64,000 bases of DNA from Sinohyriopsis cumingii (lineage: Eukaryota > Mollusca > Bivalvia > Unionida > Unionidae), in the NCBI GenBank assembly GCA_028554795.2, contig CM068829.1, positions 134,163,079 through 134,227,078 of the forward strand, given 5' to 3'. Each line of letters starts with the position of its first letter. The stretch's first letter is position 1. The notes beneath the pieces are model-generated. The model was not told the DNA's origin, did not search any database, and saw only the letters and a list, made by a program, of their open reading frames with translations. The position numbers and the translations under genes are program-made. This document shows positions 38,961 through 48,436 of this stretch, piece by piece.

Positions 38961-39461
38961 TCAGTAGAATCTGGTGATATTCCGTCACTTAAATCTTCAA
39001 TGAGTGGGACAGGTACAACTAAATTAACTGCATGTTTAACCTGGCTATCTCTTTCAATATAATGTTACTCCTATAATTTATTTAGATCCCAGGAACACTA
39101 ATATTATAATTTAACTCATTCATTTTCTTCTTAACCTTGTAAGGGGCGTAGTATCTAAACTGAAGAAAAATTTAAAGAATGAGGAAGAAAGACAGAACCC
39201 CATTATTACAAAACTCAAAAGTTCTCTCCAGTATAGTTCTGTCAAACTTAACTTCACTTCTGACTTCAATTGCTGAATGCCAAGTTCAAGCAATATAAGC
39301 TGGAAAGTCCCATACTTAACATTTGACCCTTGACCCAATTGGTTAGAGTTAGAAAGGCCAAATTGAACAAAAGACTTTATCGAAACTTTTACTATTATTT
39401 TAGATTTTATATTCCTCAAGGGAATTGCCTCTGGAAACCTTGTTGACGCACACGTAAAGTC

Positions 39462-40303
39462 TTACACATATCTGATTTAATTCATATTGATTTTAATTTA
39501 ATTGTTTGTCAGTTTTAAATATTTTATTCCATTATATGTTATTATAATGTAAATTTATTCACTGCAGATGATATTTTTCCAGAAAATCAGTTGACCTGAA
39601 TCATTCTTTCGTAAACATCAGGTGTTGATTAAAATCTCGGCCTTGTTTCAGAACTTCTAGCAACCTTCTTAAACAAATTATATTTTATTTTAAAATGATT
39701 GGTTTTCGTCAGGGTAACTTTTGCTCTACGTGACATAAACACTATCACGTGACGCCCCCTTTCGGTTTCCCAATTCCGGTTTTTCCATTACTGTGAATTG
39801 GTTAGTTTTAATAGAGATGCGTAGAGAGATTTCTCAGTTTTGGGCTTTTTATACTGATGTCATGTTATTTTGTTGAAGCCAGATTTTTAGTTATAATTTT
39901 CTTCAGATTAGTTGGATTTCAATAGGATTAATTCTTTTTCTCTGGAAATATTTTGAGGAGTGCTCACACAAAATTTTTTGAAAGATATTGCTTATAAATT
40001 TAATTCGGATTTCCAACAATGGAGTGCCATTATTTATGTTTCTACAAGGAACTTTAGATTAGCACAGTACTGAATACAACATACGTCATCGTCATCAATC
40101 TTGGATTTTCCATCAGGATTCGAACTTGAAATTATTAGAACCTTTATTACTAGGACTTTTGGATTATTGTTAGATTATATTTGGATTTGATTCTTGAAAT
40201 CGTAAATTCTTCTCGTCTTCATTTCTACAGAATTTCTCCAGGGAAATAAAGCTTGTTATTTTCACTATTGCTGTGTTACTGTTTATTCGAGCCTGAACAC
40301 GTA
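39462..40303 (+). repeat. Dispersed repeat R1, copy B
   Basis: Homologous to 8635-9600 and ending at the same AACACGTA, five bases before the target duplication of the Polinton-like element. Non-coding. Confidence 0.7.
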
Positions 40304-40308
40304 TTTCA

Positions 40309-40314
40309 AGTGAA
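40309..40314. repeat. Target-site duplication, left (AGTGAA)
   Basis: AGTGAA directly precedes the left inverted repeat and recurs at 54180-54185 after the right one. Six base pairs is the hallmark length for Polinton/Maverick integrases. One base at the left edge is ambiguous because the inner base may be A in both. Confidence 0.8.
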
Positions 40315-40462
40315 GCAGCAGACGGGGCAAACAGACCACTTGTCTGAAACCTAATCTGCTTAAAATATAAGCTTCTTCTGAAATAAAAAAAATAAGGTCA
40401 CTACGTACCTGACCGAGAGTTGTGTTACATACCGGAGGTCCCAGCCCCCTCTGCTGCTATCA
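40315..40462. repeat. Left terminal inverted repeat
   Basis: It matches the reverse complement of 54031-54179 with about a dozen differences. Its own two ends are also inverted to each other: it starts GCAGCAGACGGGGC and ends with the complement of GCAGCAGAGGGGG. Confidence 0.95.
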
Positions 40463-40484
40463 ATTAAAAATTATCGTATTAATA

Positions 40485-41684
40485 ATGCCACCAGCTAAGG
40501 AATCACACACTGCTAGATTAGCTCGAGAAAGATTAGAAGCAATAAAGAAATTTCTTCCTGTTAGAAATTCATTTAGAGAAAAACTACGAGAACAACAACA
40601 ATCACAAGTTGAGTACGAAGAAGTCACTAAAAAGTTATTTAAACCCGTCACTACAGCTACTGAAAAAGCTGCAGCGGCTGCTGAAAAAAAAACTATATGG
40701 GGAGATATTGAGGAGGATGATAAGGAGAGGAAAAAAGGTATTTTTCTAGTATTAAAACAAACCGCTGAGCAAACTGAAAAAACAGCGGCGAGAACTAAGA
40801 AAACAAAAAAGATTTTACGAAAACTTCCAACTGATATAGCTGCAGCTCAGCCTCAACCCGTCGATGAAGAAATACTTGAAAGTACTGGTAAAGTTCGTAC
40901 TGAATTTGCTGACGGGAAAAAAGAACTTGCATCTGAACCAATGGAAGAAAATATTGGACTGATTACAAAATTTAGGGAGGGTTTTGTCAAAGATATTAGA
41001 AATACTAAAAGTGAAAAATTACCTGAAAAAATCTTAATTAGTATTTTTAACAAATCTGGTATCTTAAAACCCGGTTTTGAAAATGTAAAAGATGATAAAC
41101 GTATTAAATGGATATATCGCATATATAAAAACAAAAAAAAAAAACAGGCCAGAGATGATGATTTAGAATACAGAAGTCTTGATATAAAAGTTAAAAGACT
41201 TCTGAGAGATACAGTGGAAAAAATAGAACAACAACGATCTTCTTCACCTCAACAAATATTGATGCCAGAATCTGAAAGTCTTAAAGAGCGACAAGAAAAG
41301 GCAAGAGCAATAAGGATACAGAAAGATAAAGAGAGAGAAGAATTAAGAAAACAAATGGAGGATGAAGATCTCGAATATGAAAGAGCTAAACAAAGAAGAA
41401 AATCGCTGTCTTCACCAGGTAAGGAAAAAGATCTTGATGATGATCCTCCTGGCGCTACTGGAAGCGGTTTGGGAAGTGGCCTTATTACTTGTCCTAACAG
41501 TGTTCTTTCTGACGTAGAACGACTAGAAATACTAATTGGAGGAAAACGAGCTGGGAATAATTCTTCAGAAATTGTTAATGAAATATCTGATATTTGTCGA
41601 AGATTATTTCAATGCGGTATTATAGATCGCAGTATTTATCGTTCTCTTATTGATGAAATTGCCGATGATTATCACAGCGACTAA
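40485..41684 (+). CDS. Charged coiled-coil protein, function unknown (399 aa)
   Basis: Start chosen at ATG 40485 (MPPAKE) because an upstream in-frame ATG at 40422 lies inside the terminal repeat. The protein is rich in Lys, Glu, Arg and Ala with long predicted helices (about 10-130 and 250-340), an Ala-rich patch near 65, and a Gly-rich hinge (SGLGSGL) before a compact C-terminus ending in acidic residues. It is the first gene of the virion block, so a scaffold, core or minor-capsid role is plausible, but I recognise no family. Open and undamaged. Confidence 0.7.
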   Translation: MPPAKESHTARLARERLEAIKKFLPVRNSFREKLREQQQSQVEYEEVTKKLFKPVTTATEKAAAAAEKKTIWGDIEEDDKERKKGIFLVLKQTAEQTEKTAARTKKTKKILRKLPTDIAAAQPQPVDEEILESTGKVRTEFADGKKELASEPMEENIGLITKFREGFVKDIRNTKSEKLPEKILISIFNKSGILKPGFENVKDDKRIKWIYRIYKNKKKKQARDDDLEYRSLDIKVKRLLRDTVEKIEQQRSSSPQQILMPESESLKERQEKARAIRIQKDKEREELRKQMEDEDLEYERAKQRRKSLSSPGKEKDLDDDPPGATGSGLGSGLITCPNSVLSDVERLEILIGGKRAGNNSSEIVNEISDICRRLFQCGIIDRSIYRSLIDEIADDYHSD

Positions 41685-41709
41685 ACAATTAATTAATCAG
41701 TATATAAAA

Positions 41710-42135
41710 ATGATTATACACACTGCTCAACGTAGACCGATCCTGGTCAGGGTAGTAAACTCACGACTGTCAAATTACAAAATAATTTACGGAGATGGAC
41801 TTGGTGATGTTGTTCAGGGTCTATTTAGAAGGATGGCTCCAAAAGCAATACCAATTGCAAAACAATTAGGAATGAAGGCTACTGAGGCTGTTCGTGATAA
41901 AATTCCTGGCGCTATTGGTAATCTTGCCAGTAAAGCGTTCTCGACTGTCAAGGACAGACTTGCTCGATTAGTACGAAGAAAACAGCAGCAACCAATAAAA
42001 CTGGCCAGCACTGAAGTTATGCCAGCAAATGTCAGTAAAATAATAAATCAAGCCGCAAATAAAAAACTAGCGGAATTATCTGAAGAAGCAGAAAGAAATA
42101 TAACAGCAAATTTAATAGCGGGAAGTGGTCTTTAG
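41710..42135 (+). CDS. Adenovirus pX/pVI-like basic minor virion protein (141 aa)
   Basis: Start at 41710 follows TATATAAAA directly. A Gly-rich motif (YGDGLGD, residues 27-33) precedes an amphipathic helix (about 34-55), then a basic stretch ending RLVRRKQQQ (86-94). Small Gly-rich, basic, amphipathic proteins of this layout are the pX/pVI-like proteins of adenoviruses and Polinton-type viruses, which condense DNA or disrupt membranes. Lies between the coiled-coil gene and the capsid gene, 25 bp after the former. The assignment is by composition and context. Confidence 0.6.
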   Translation: MIIHTAQRRPILVRVVNSRLSNYKIIYGDGLGDVVQGLFRRMAPKAIPIAKQLGMKATEAVRDKIPGAIGNLASKAFSTVKDRLARLVRRKQQQPIKLASTEVMPANVSKIINQAANKKLAELSEEAERNITANLIAGSGL

Positions 42136-42168
42136 ATCGCCATTTGGAAAATTGATAATTATAATAAA

Positions 42169-44025
42169 ATGTTCAAGCGGATATCCGACCCAGCATTTGA
42201 CATGGATGCACCGGTCCTCAAAGATGAATCAGTACGTGATTATCAATTTTATTCCTATGACGCAAAACAACCAAATCAGCGTGGGAGAATCGAATTACAG
42301 GTTCAGGATACAAGTAGATATTTCTTACCCGCTGAGGCGTTTATTGAAGTAGAAGGTGAACTTGTAACGAATGTTGCGGCTAATACGCCATATGGTGCCA
42401 ATTTGCGAGTTGGTTTTGTCAATAATGGGATTATGGCATTGTTTAGTAGCGCCACATACATGATTGATGGAAGAAATATTGAATCAATTCAGAATGATGT
42501 TGATGTTGCTACAACAATAATTGGTCTAGCGAGATATTCTGATGATTACACAAGATCAGCTGGTCCAACAATGATGTTTGCCAAGGATATTAATGACAAC
42601 GCTGATCATGTTCAATATACTAAAATACGGACACCACAAGATACTGCAGATGATCCACAACCGGTTGATTTTGAACACGCATCCAGACCAGGTGCTGCTT
42701 TTGATATTATATGAAGTGTTAATACGACTTACAACTTGGGATTTGCAACACGCCAATCGATGTTAAAAGGAAACGATAGAAATTTCTCATGTGCAATTCC
42801 ATTATCTCACATCTTTGGATTTTGCAGAAAAGTTAGAAAGGTCATCTTTGGAGCTAAACACACAGTTGTGCTCATAAGAAAAACTAATGATAATGATGCA
42901 ATCTGGCGAGGTGCTGGTGTTGCTGATGCTGGTAAAGTATATATAACGAAGCTTTCATTGTGGATGCCAGTAATGATTCCAACTATTACTGAAGAACAAA
43001 CATTACTCTCTTTTACGGATCAAGGTGCTGCTTTTGATATTGTAGGAAGTGTTAATACGACTTACAACTTGGGATTTGCAACACGCCAATCGATGTTAAA
43101 AGGAAATGATAGAAATTTCTCATGTGCATTTCCATTATCTCACATCTTTGGATTTTGCAGAAATGTTAGAAAGGTCATCTTTGGGGCTAAACACACAGTT
43201 GTGCTCGTAAGAAAAACTGATGATAATGACGCAATATGGCGAGGTGCTGGTGTTGCTGATGCTGGTAAAGTAAATATAACGAAGCTTTCATTGTGGATGC
43301 CAGTAATGATTCCAACTATTACTGAAGAACAAAAATTGCTCTCTTTTACGGATCAAGGTGGTAAATCTTTGCTATCATGGTTAACAGTAATCACAGATGC
43401 TACTCAAAGTTCTATTATTGGTTTATTTACATGGAATATAGCATCACAGCAAGGTGTGTCTGAGCCGCGTCATATTTTTATTGCTCTTCAGGATAACAAC
43501 CGGATCGGCAATCAACTACGTTCACATATGATATTTGACAAACTTGGAGTTAATGAAGTTTCCTTTCGGATAAATGGGCACCAGGAACCATCAGAAGATA
43601 TATTATTAAATTTTGGTCAAAATCACGTAGCGCGTGCATATCATCGTTTGATGTCATTTATGGGACGTGATCAAAACGTGGATACTGGGCTGCAAATATC
43701 ACAGTTAGATTTTACAAAGCTGTATCCGATTTATTACTTTTCACTGGAGCATCTTGATTTATCCAAACTTAATCTCTCTGCGGGTGCGGTTAAAGATTCA
43801 ATTAAAACAGACGGTATTTTTCCACTTCTCGTGGCTATTCCAGTATTAATTTCGGCAGCGGCACCTGCCGTAGCAAAAGCAGCCGCATTAGGTGCTGTTG
43901 GATCCGCTGCTGGAATGGCTCTAAAGAAAGCAACATGGCGAGGATTAGAAAAAAGAGGGACCGGATTAAGATTACCGGGGTCTCGATGGGGAAAAGGTCT
44001 GAGGCTTCCAGGATTTCTTCGTTAA
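42169..44025 (+). pseudogene. Double-jelly-roll major capsid protein with internal duplication and one stop
   Basis: The frame runs 42169-44025 with a single TGA at 42712-42714. Features typical of the double-jelly-roll-like capsid family seen in invertebrate genomes are an early PAEAFIEVEGELV strand, NNGIMALFSSATYMIDG, GLARYSDDYTRS and SHIFGFC...VIFGAKHTVVL. A 333-bp segment is duplicated head to tail (42691-43023, 43024-43356): 111 codons, in frame. The stop lies in the first unit, where GGA of the second unit is TGA. Without the extra unit the protein would be about 507 aa. A hydrophobic, Ala-rich tail (GIFPLLVAIPVL) followed by basic Gly-Leu-Arg-Leu-Pro-Gly repeats ends the frame and resembles a pVI/pX peptide. 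Confidence 0.8.
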
Positions 44026-44458
44026 TTCCAGCATCAAATTTTGATTTACTTGATTCCGCCAAACAACTAAAAATAAAAACTTCAGAGGTGTTTTTATGCG
44101 AGATCAATTACCAGACCAGCCAAACAGCGCTGAAACAGGTATTATTAATCTCGATGAACGTTCTGGACCTGGTACTCATTGGACCGCATACGCAATTGAT
44201 CCACGTGGAATCGTTTATTTTGATTCGTACGGGTTAGCTCCACCTCGTGAGTTTATCAAGTATGTCGCACCACTTCACGCATCGGTTTGGTATTCAACGC
44301 TACCAACACAAACAATGACGGATCCGCCAATATGCGGCAGTGAAGCAATTAATGTACTCGACGCTATATCAAAATCATCCAAACCGCCACATAAAGTCGT
44401 GCATGATTATACAAGTAACCGCTTCGTTTTAAACAACAGGTCTCATTATAATGGTTGA
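43986..44458 (+). pseudogene. Adenain-like cysteine protease (frameshifted)
   Basis: The 120-residue frame from 44096 has the adenain-type triad and oxyanion Gln: His28 in GTHWTAY, Asp43 in FDSYG, Gln72 in PTQ and Cys80 in ICG. In adenoviruses this enzyme matures capsid precursors. The expected N-terminal part (LLDSAKQLKIK) is in another frame, 43986-44090; the frames meet at a T run (44090-44094), where a small indel broke the gene. It overlaps the end of the capsid frame and, by 8 bp, the fibre gene. Translation from the ATG at 44096 alone would keep the triad but lose the N-terminus. Confidence 0.75.
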
Positions 44459-45473
44459 TATTTACGGAAGATCTTCTTCTACCAGTAAGAAAAAAAAATC
44501 CGACATTGATCTGTCGAAGTACGCGACTAAAGATGAACTCGCTGATATTATGAACCTGGCTGGTGTTGATCCAGATGAGGTTGTTATTTTTCAGGACCAA
44601 TACGGAAAACTAAACACGAGTAACATCAAATGGAATGATATAGTTCGACGAGTACTCGGTGCGGTCACGGATAACATTCCTGTGTTTACTGACGGCGGTA
44701 GAATCAGGGATTCAAGTATATCATTTAAAACCATCAGAGATGAAATTACAAAAAGCGTTGCTAATCGTGTAAGAAGCACCGGCGACACAAAGACAGGTGA
44801 ACTCAGCATGAACGGAAACAGGATAGTAGTGTTAAGAGATTCAACATCCGACGAAGATGTCGCGACAAAAAAATACGTCGACGTCAACTACAATACCGTT
44901 GACGGTAAATTATCCACGTTGCGGGCAGAGTATGATGTGCACGTGGGCGCTTTTGGAAAATTTCGAGGAAATTTTCAAAAAACCGATGAATCCATAGATA
45001 AATTCTTCGGCACTCCGCACGCCGTTGACATAAAACTCGTTGATAGCAAAAGTAACCTACACGCAACTAAAAAAACATTAGAAGATGTCGTGCGTGGAAT
45101 TCCTGATATCGTTAACAAAATTAGTCTGATTAAAATTCCGGCCGGAATAACTCCCGGGCATATTACCAATATCGTATACACAGTATCATCTGGATTCTCA
45201 ACATGGTCACAGCAAAATAAAACTATCAAATATACGGCAACGGTCACTGGCGTGTACAGGTTGTCTGTGTTCAGTGCTGCAAAATTCGAGATTTTTACAA
45301 CGTACCCATGGCGTCATTCCACCGACAGGTTTTCTGGAGTTGTGTCTATAGTATTAAACAGCGGAAACGAAGAAGTATTTATTCTGGAAGCAGCTGATAA
45401 AAAATTAACCGCAGCATCTTTCTGGTGGTGTCTAGAATTTGTAGCTGAAACACCTCAATTATTTACTGCATAA
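44451..45473 (+). CDS. Fibre-like protein with phage-type shaft motif (340 aa)
   Basis: ATG at 44451 follows CATTATA. A Lys/Ser-rich N-terminus (residues 1-25) precedes an unclassified region. Residues 111-144 hold a tail-fibre shaft motif: Thr-Gly-x-Leu-x-Met-x-Gly-x-x-Ile, then Asp-x-Asp-x-Ala-Thr-Lys-Lys-Tyr-Val-Asp. This is widespread in bacteriophage fibres and in fibre proteins of Polinton-type viruses. Residues about 230-340 are beta-rich and Trp/Phe-rich, suggesting a C-terminal knob. Likely role: vertex fibre and attachment. Undamaged; receptor unknown. Confidence 0.7.
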   Translation: MVDIYGRSSSTSKKKKSDIDLSKYATKDELADIMNLAGVDPDEVVIFQDQYGKLNTSNIKWNDIVRRVLGAVTDNIPVFTDGGRIRDSSISFKTIRDEITKSVANRVRSTGDTKTGELSMNGNRIVVLRDSTSDEDVATKKYVDVNYNTVDGKLSTLRAEYDVHVGAFGKFRGNFQKTDESIDKFFGTPHAVDIKLVDSKSNLHATKKTLEDVVRGIPDIVNKISLIKIPAGITPGHITNIVYTVSSGFSTWSQQNKTIKYTATVTGVYRLSVFSAAKFEIFTTYPWRHSTDRFSGVVSIVLNSGNEEVFILEAADKKLTAASFWWCLEFVAETPQLFTA

Positions 45474-45479
45474 AATATA

Positions 45480-46028
45480 ATGAATACCTCAGGCGTGTAC
45501 AGGTACAATCAAGCACGTGAATGGCAAACGAACTTAAAAAATCGAGTCGAACAATATACGGTAAAAATAAATAAATATCGACGACGACTAGTTATCGTTG
45601 ACGTAATCGTTTATTCAGTATCCGCTGCTGTTGTGTCCACAGGCGTATTATTATCAACGATAACAATGATGGCGCCAGTAGCCGTAACAATCTGTATTTC
45701 AGCTACAACATCAATTGCAGGTGTGTTAAATATCATTACAAAAAAGACAAATACCTGCACGAATAAAAAATTATCCTATTACATAATAAAGTTGCACACG
45801 GTGACGGTAGCATACTCGAAGTTATCTTCGTTGTTATCGACGGGTCTTAATGATGGAATTATATCTGATTTTGAGTTTACAGAAATGATTAGCGTATACT
45901 ACTATGCTGATTTTAAAGGTGTAAATATTAATAATGACATCACTAGAGCTACTTCAGCAGATCGTGACAAACACAACTCCGCACAAGACCACGATGATCT
46001 CGGTAAGTTCGATTCATCCTCAATTTAA
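45480..46028 (+). CDS. Two-helix membrane protein (182 aa)
   Basis: Starts 6 bp after the fibre stop, behind AAATATA. A basic coiled N-terminus (1-36) is followed by hydrophobic segments at about 37-58 and 62-87 in a hairpin, then a cytosolic-looking helical tail with ISDFEF. Layout resembles small membrane proteins regularly found next to fibre genes in related elements. Role unknown: virion membrane-active protein or holin/SLATT-like module are possible. Confidence 0.65.
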   Translation: MNTSGVYRYNQAREWQTNLKNRVEQYTVKINKYRRRLVIVDVIVYSVSAAVVSTGVLLSTITMMAPVAVTICISATTSIAGVLNIITKKTNTCTNKKLSYYIIKLHTVTVAYSKLSSLLSTGLNDGIISDFEFTEMISVYYYADFKGVNINNDITRATSADRDKHNSAQDHDDLGKFDSSSI

Positions 46029-46284
46029 CGTCAGTTTTCCAACTGCGATTCCAGTAAAAGAAATTGCACTATCGCAATTACGAGTGTATTACAGTTGGCC
46101 AAATATCAGATCGAAATCATTTAATGGAACACCGGAAAATAATTCACTCGTATTTGCTAATAAAAATAAAGATGATGGAACACCTGACTAGATTGTTGTT
46201 GGAATACCGACTGGTAGTTATGAAATTACAGAGATCAATGAAGAATTTCAACGCAGAATGAAATCAATAATTATTATAATCTGA
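45934..46284 (+). pseudogene. Minor capsid (vertex/penton-like) gene, truncated
   Basis: The frame overlaps the end of the membrane-protein gene. It encodes a beta-rich start (FNVSFP, IALSQLRVYYSWPNI) and, after a TAG at 46189-46191, continues in the same frame with IPTGSYEITEINEEFQRRM to TGA at 46282-46284. This pattern, a strand pair, a short loop rich in Asn, then a Gly-Ser-Tyr turn, opens minor-capsid or vertex proteins of related elements, which are several hundred residues long. Here the rest is missing and AT-rich sequence follows. Function by analogy only. Confidence 0.5.
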
Positions 46285-47242
46285 AATATTTTATTCTGAA
46301 ATAATTATTTTAATCTGAAATATTTTATTTATTCAGAAATTGATGAGGTGCTCTGCAATAATTATTATATTCAGAACTATTTTTTATTCTGATAATTCTA
46401 TTTTTATATTAACAAAACAAAATAAACTTCTAGTTAAGGACAGCACAACCCAGAACTCGTAGGTACGAGTTCAGTGGGCACACGAAACAACAACCCCCTA
46501 TGAGAGCCCCAAACCTGTCAAACAACGGTCTAGAGGCCCAAGAGGGTGCGTTTGGTGAAGATAATCCTCATATAAACTCGTAGCTTGCCACCGGAATCTA
46601 CTAAGTTTAGAGGATACACAGAACATATAATCTTAATTAAGGACAGCACATTCCTCATATAAACTCGTAGCTTGCCACCGCAATCTACTAAGTTTAGAGG
46701 ATACACAGAACATATAATCTTAATTAAACCCCATAACTTGCTAGATTGCCACCGCATTCTAGCACGTTTAGAGGCGATAGGACCCCAAAATCACTTCCCC
46801 TTATATATAGTGCCAAAAACTATATGTGGGTAGTTGGTCAGAAAGGTTCAATTTGCTACCGCAGAGGTCAGTATATATAGTGGAGGAACCCGGAAAAACC
46901 CATAGTTGGGGAATTTTTCTGGGTTTTTTTTCCGCATCATCAAAATGATATGTATATATCTCTGCAACGTACGCATAACTGAGTTATTTTTTCTGTTTGT
47001 AAGTTAATATCCTTGTGCAAGTAATAATTACGACGTAGATGGTTAAAATACATCGTGAATTTGAAATAGACGTATTACAGTAAAATTCCCGCTTACGATC
47101 GTAAACACGGTCAAAGGGAAGTAGCTCAATTATATGGTTTGCTCAACGGAGTTATCTCCCTTCTTCAGGTAAGTAGTATAATTCGAGGTAATTCAATTAC
47201 AGGTATAATTTTACGATTTAAATATAAAATAATTACTTATAT
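46285..47242. repeat. Central non-coding region with 87-bp tandem repeats
   Basis: 46285-46440 repeats TGAAATATTTTATT-like AT blocks. 46566-46652 and 46653-46739 are two 87-bp units (CTCATATAAACTCGTAGC, GGATACACAGAACATATAA) with a third, partial, diverged unit to about 46780. TATA-like sites CTTATATATAG (46799) and GTATATATAGTGG (46871) follow. It separates the virion block from the replication block, so it may contain promoters or an origin. The repeat probably replaced the rest of the minor-capsid gene. Confidence 0.6.
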
Positions 47243-47515
47243 ATGAGTGAAGAAATAATCTACGCTGACTGGGCCGCAATAACACAAAAAGAAAAAGTAT
47301 TTATCGTTGATTGTATTGCTGGCGAAATTAACAGATCCTCACTTCACCTGGAATACGTGAAATTAATGCTGAATAAACTAACAGTGACAGAATAAAAGGT
47401 TGTACCGGCAGAAGATTTAACAGCGACTGTTATACCATCTACGGAAGATTGGGATTCGGAGGCTACTCATTCAACATTCACGCCAGAACCCGGTCATTAC
47501 AACACAAAACACTGA
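47243..47515 (+). pseudogene. Small unknown ORF with internal stop
   Basis: ATG at 47243 follows TTATAT. Fifty codons (MSEEIIYADWAAITQKEKVF start) end at TAA 47393-47395; the same frame stays open for 39 more codons to TGA 47513-47515. The composition on both sides is protein-like and acidic, so this may have been a 90-residue protein. No family recognised. Confidence 0.4.
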
Positions 47516-47592
47516 TGGCTAAATTAGTTGCAATAATTTCAACTGCGCTTCCAACTTCTTCCCGCCTACACTGACTTCACGATTTATCTCCA

Positions 47593-48084
47593 TCATTGAT
47601 ATTGGAAGATGATTCTTTGATCATATTTGCTAGAGAAGGCGGATTTGATTATATTTTCTGAGACTCTTTGCACTGAACTTGCGTTAATATCAAAATATTT
47701 TCCAGCCGCGTTCATTGACTGAAATATCACTTTCTTGCCGGTCTCTACATTAACAGATTTAATCTCTCTTTTTCCGATACTCTTGAACCGACCAGTCCCT
47801 CCTCGTGCAGAGTTCTCGCTTTGCTTAATAGCCTGAAGTTTGTGCATTGAATTGTTCTGAGAATCTCCATCAATATGATCAATCACAAAACCATCTTTAA
47901 TCACCCCAAAGAAATATACGAATACGAAACTATGACAAAGATAAGTTTTCTTCTCACCAGCAAATATTAAATAACCAGTATTATTAATAACACCAACTGG
48001 TCTTTTCAACCGACAGTTTCTGATTACACCATTACGATTCTTGATGATAGGATGCTTCACAAACTCGTTCACATTTTGCTCCAT
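47593..48084 (-). CDS. HNH endonuclease with NUMOD-like tail (163 aa)
   Basis: ATG at 48084 is preceded directly by TTATATATAA. The HNH motif is seen as VIDHIDGDSQNN, then KLQAIKQSENSARG (about residues 68-95), the layout of HNH_3 homing-type nucleases. The C-terminus has a NUMOD1-like helix-turn-helix (FQSMNAAGKYFDI, about 120-132). Such genes act as free-standing homing nucleases in phages and large viruses. It abuts the zinc-finger gene head to tail. Undamaged. Confidence 0.8.
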   Translation of the reverse strand: MEQNVNEFVKHPIIKNRNGVIRNCRLKRPVGVINNTGYLIFAGEKKTYLCHSFVFVYFFGVIKDGFVIDHIDGDSQNNSMHKLQAIKQSENSARGGTGRFKSIGKREIKSVNVETGKKVIFQSMNAAGKYFDINASSVQRVSENIIKSAFSSKYDQRIIFQYQ

Positions 48085-48393
48085 TTATATATAAGTGTAT
48101 TTGTTTAAATCATAATTTGTCTGAAAACTTAGATAGTCCTCTACGGATTTTATGGATCTGTCACTGTCTTTATTTTTTTTTATCATAATATCTTTTAAGT
48201 CCTCTGTATCGCTTACCACCACAGCGAGCGCATAATTGGGTTTTCCTCGCTCTCCAACACCACATCGCAGGCACGGTATTGGTCCTAAACTACCATTGCG
48301 AACAGATTGTGAATGCTGTCCGCAGAATTCGTTTTTGCAGGATTTATTACATCGAGTCAATGAACCGATCATCAAAGATTTGCACTGGGACAT
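48085..48393 (-). CDS. Small cysteine-rich zinc-finger-like protein (102 aa)
   Basis: ATG at 48393 follows ATTATATATA. Cysteines are spaced CKS, CNKSCKNEFCGQHS and CLRCG in the first 45 residues, consistent with one or two zinc sites; the C-terminal half is polar. Short Cys-rich proteins of this kind occur in large DNA viruses; function unknown. It ends one base before the HNH start, so the two may be co-transcribed. Confidence 0.6.
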   Translation of the reverse strand: MSQCKSLMIGSLTRCNKSCKNEFCGQHSQSVRNGSLGPIPCLRCGVGERGKPNYALAVVVSDTEDLKDIMIKKNKDSDRSIKSVEDYLSFQTNYDLNKYTYI

Positions 48394-48436
48394 TATATAT
48401 AATATTTTTCATTTAAATACTTGTTTGAAATATAAT

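Noticed and set aside
40422..40484. Upstream start for the first element gene
   Set aside because: It would begin inside the terminal repeat; the next in-frame ATG at 40485 lies just outside it.
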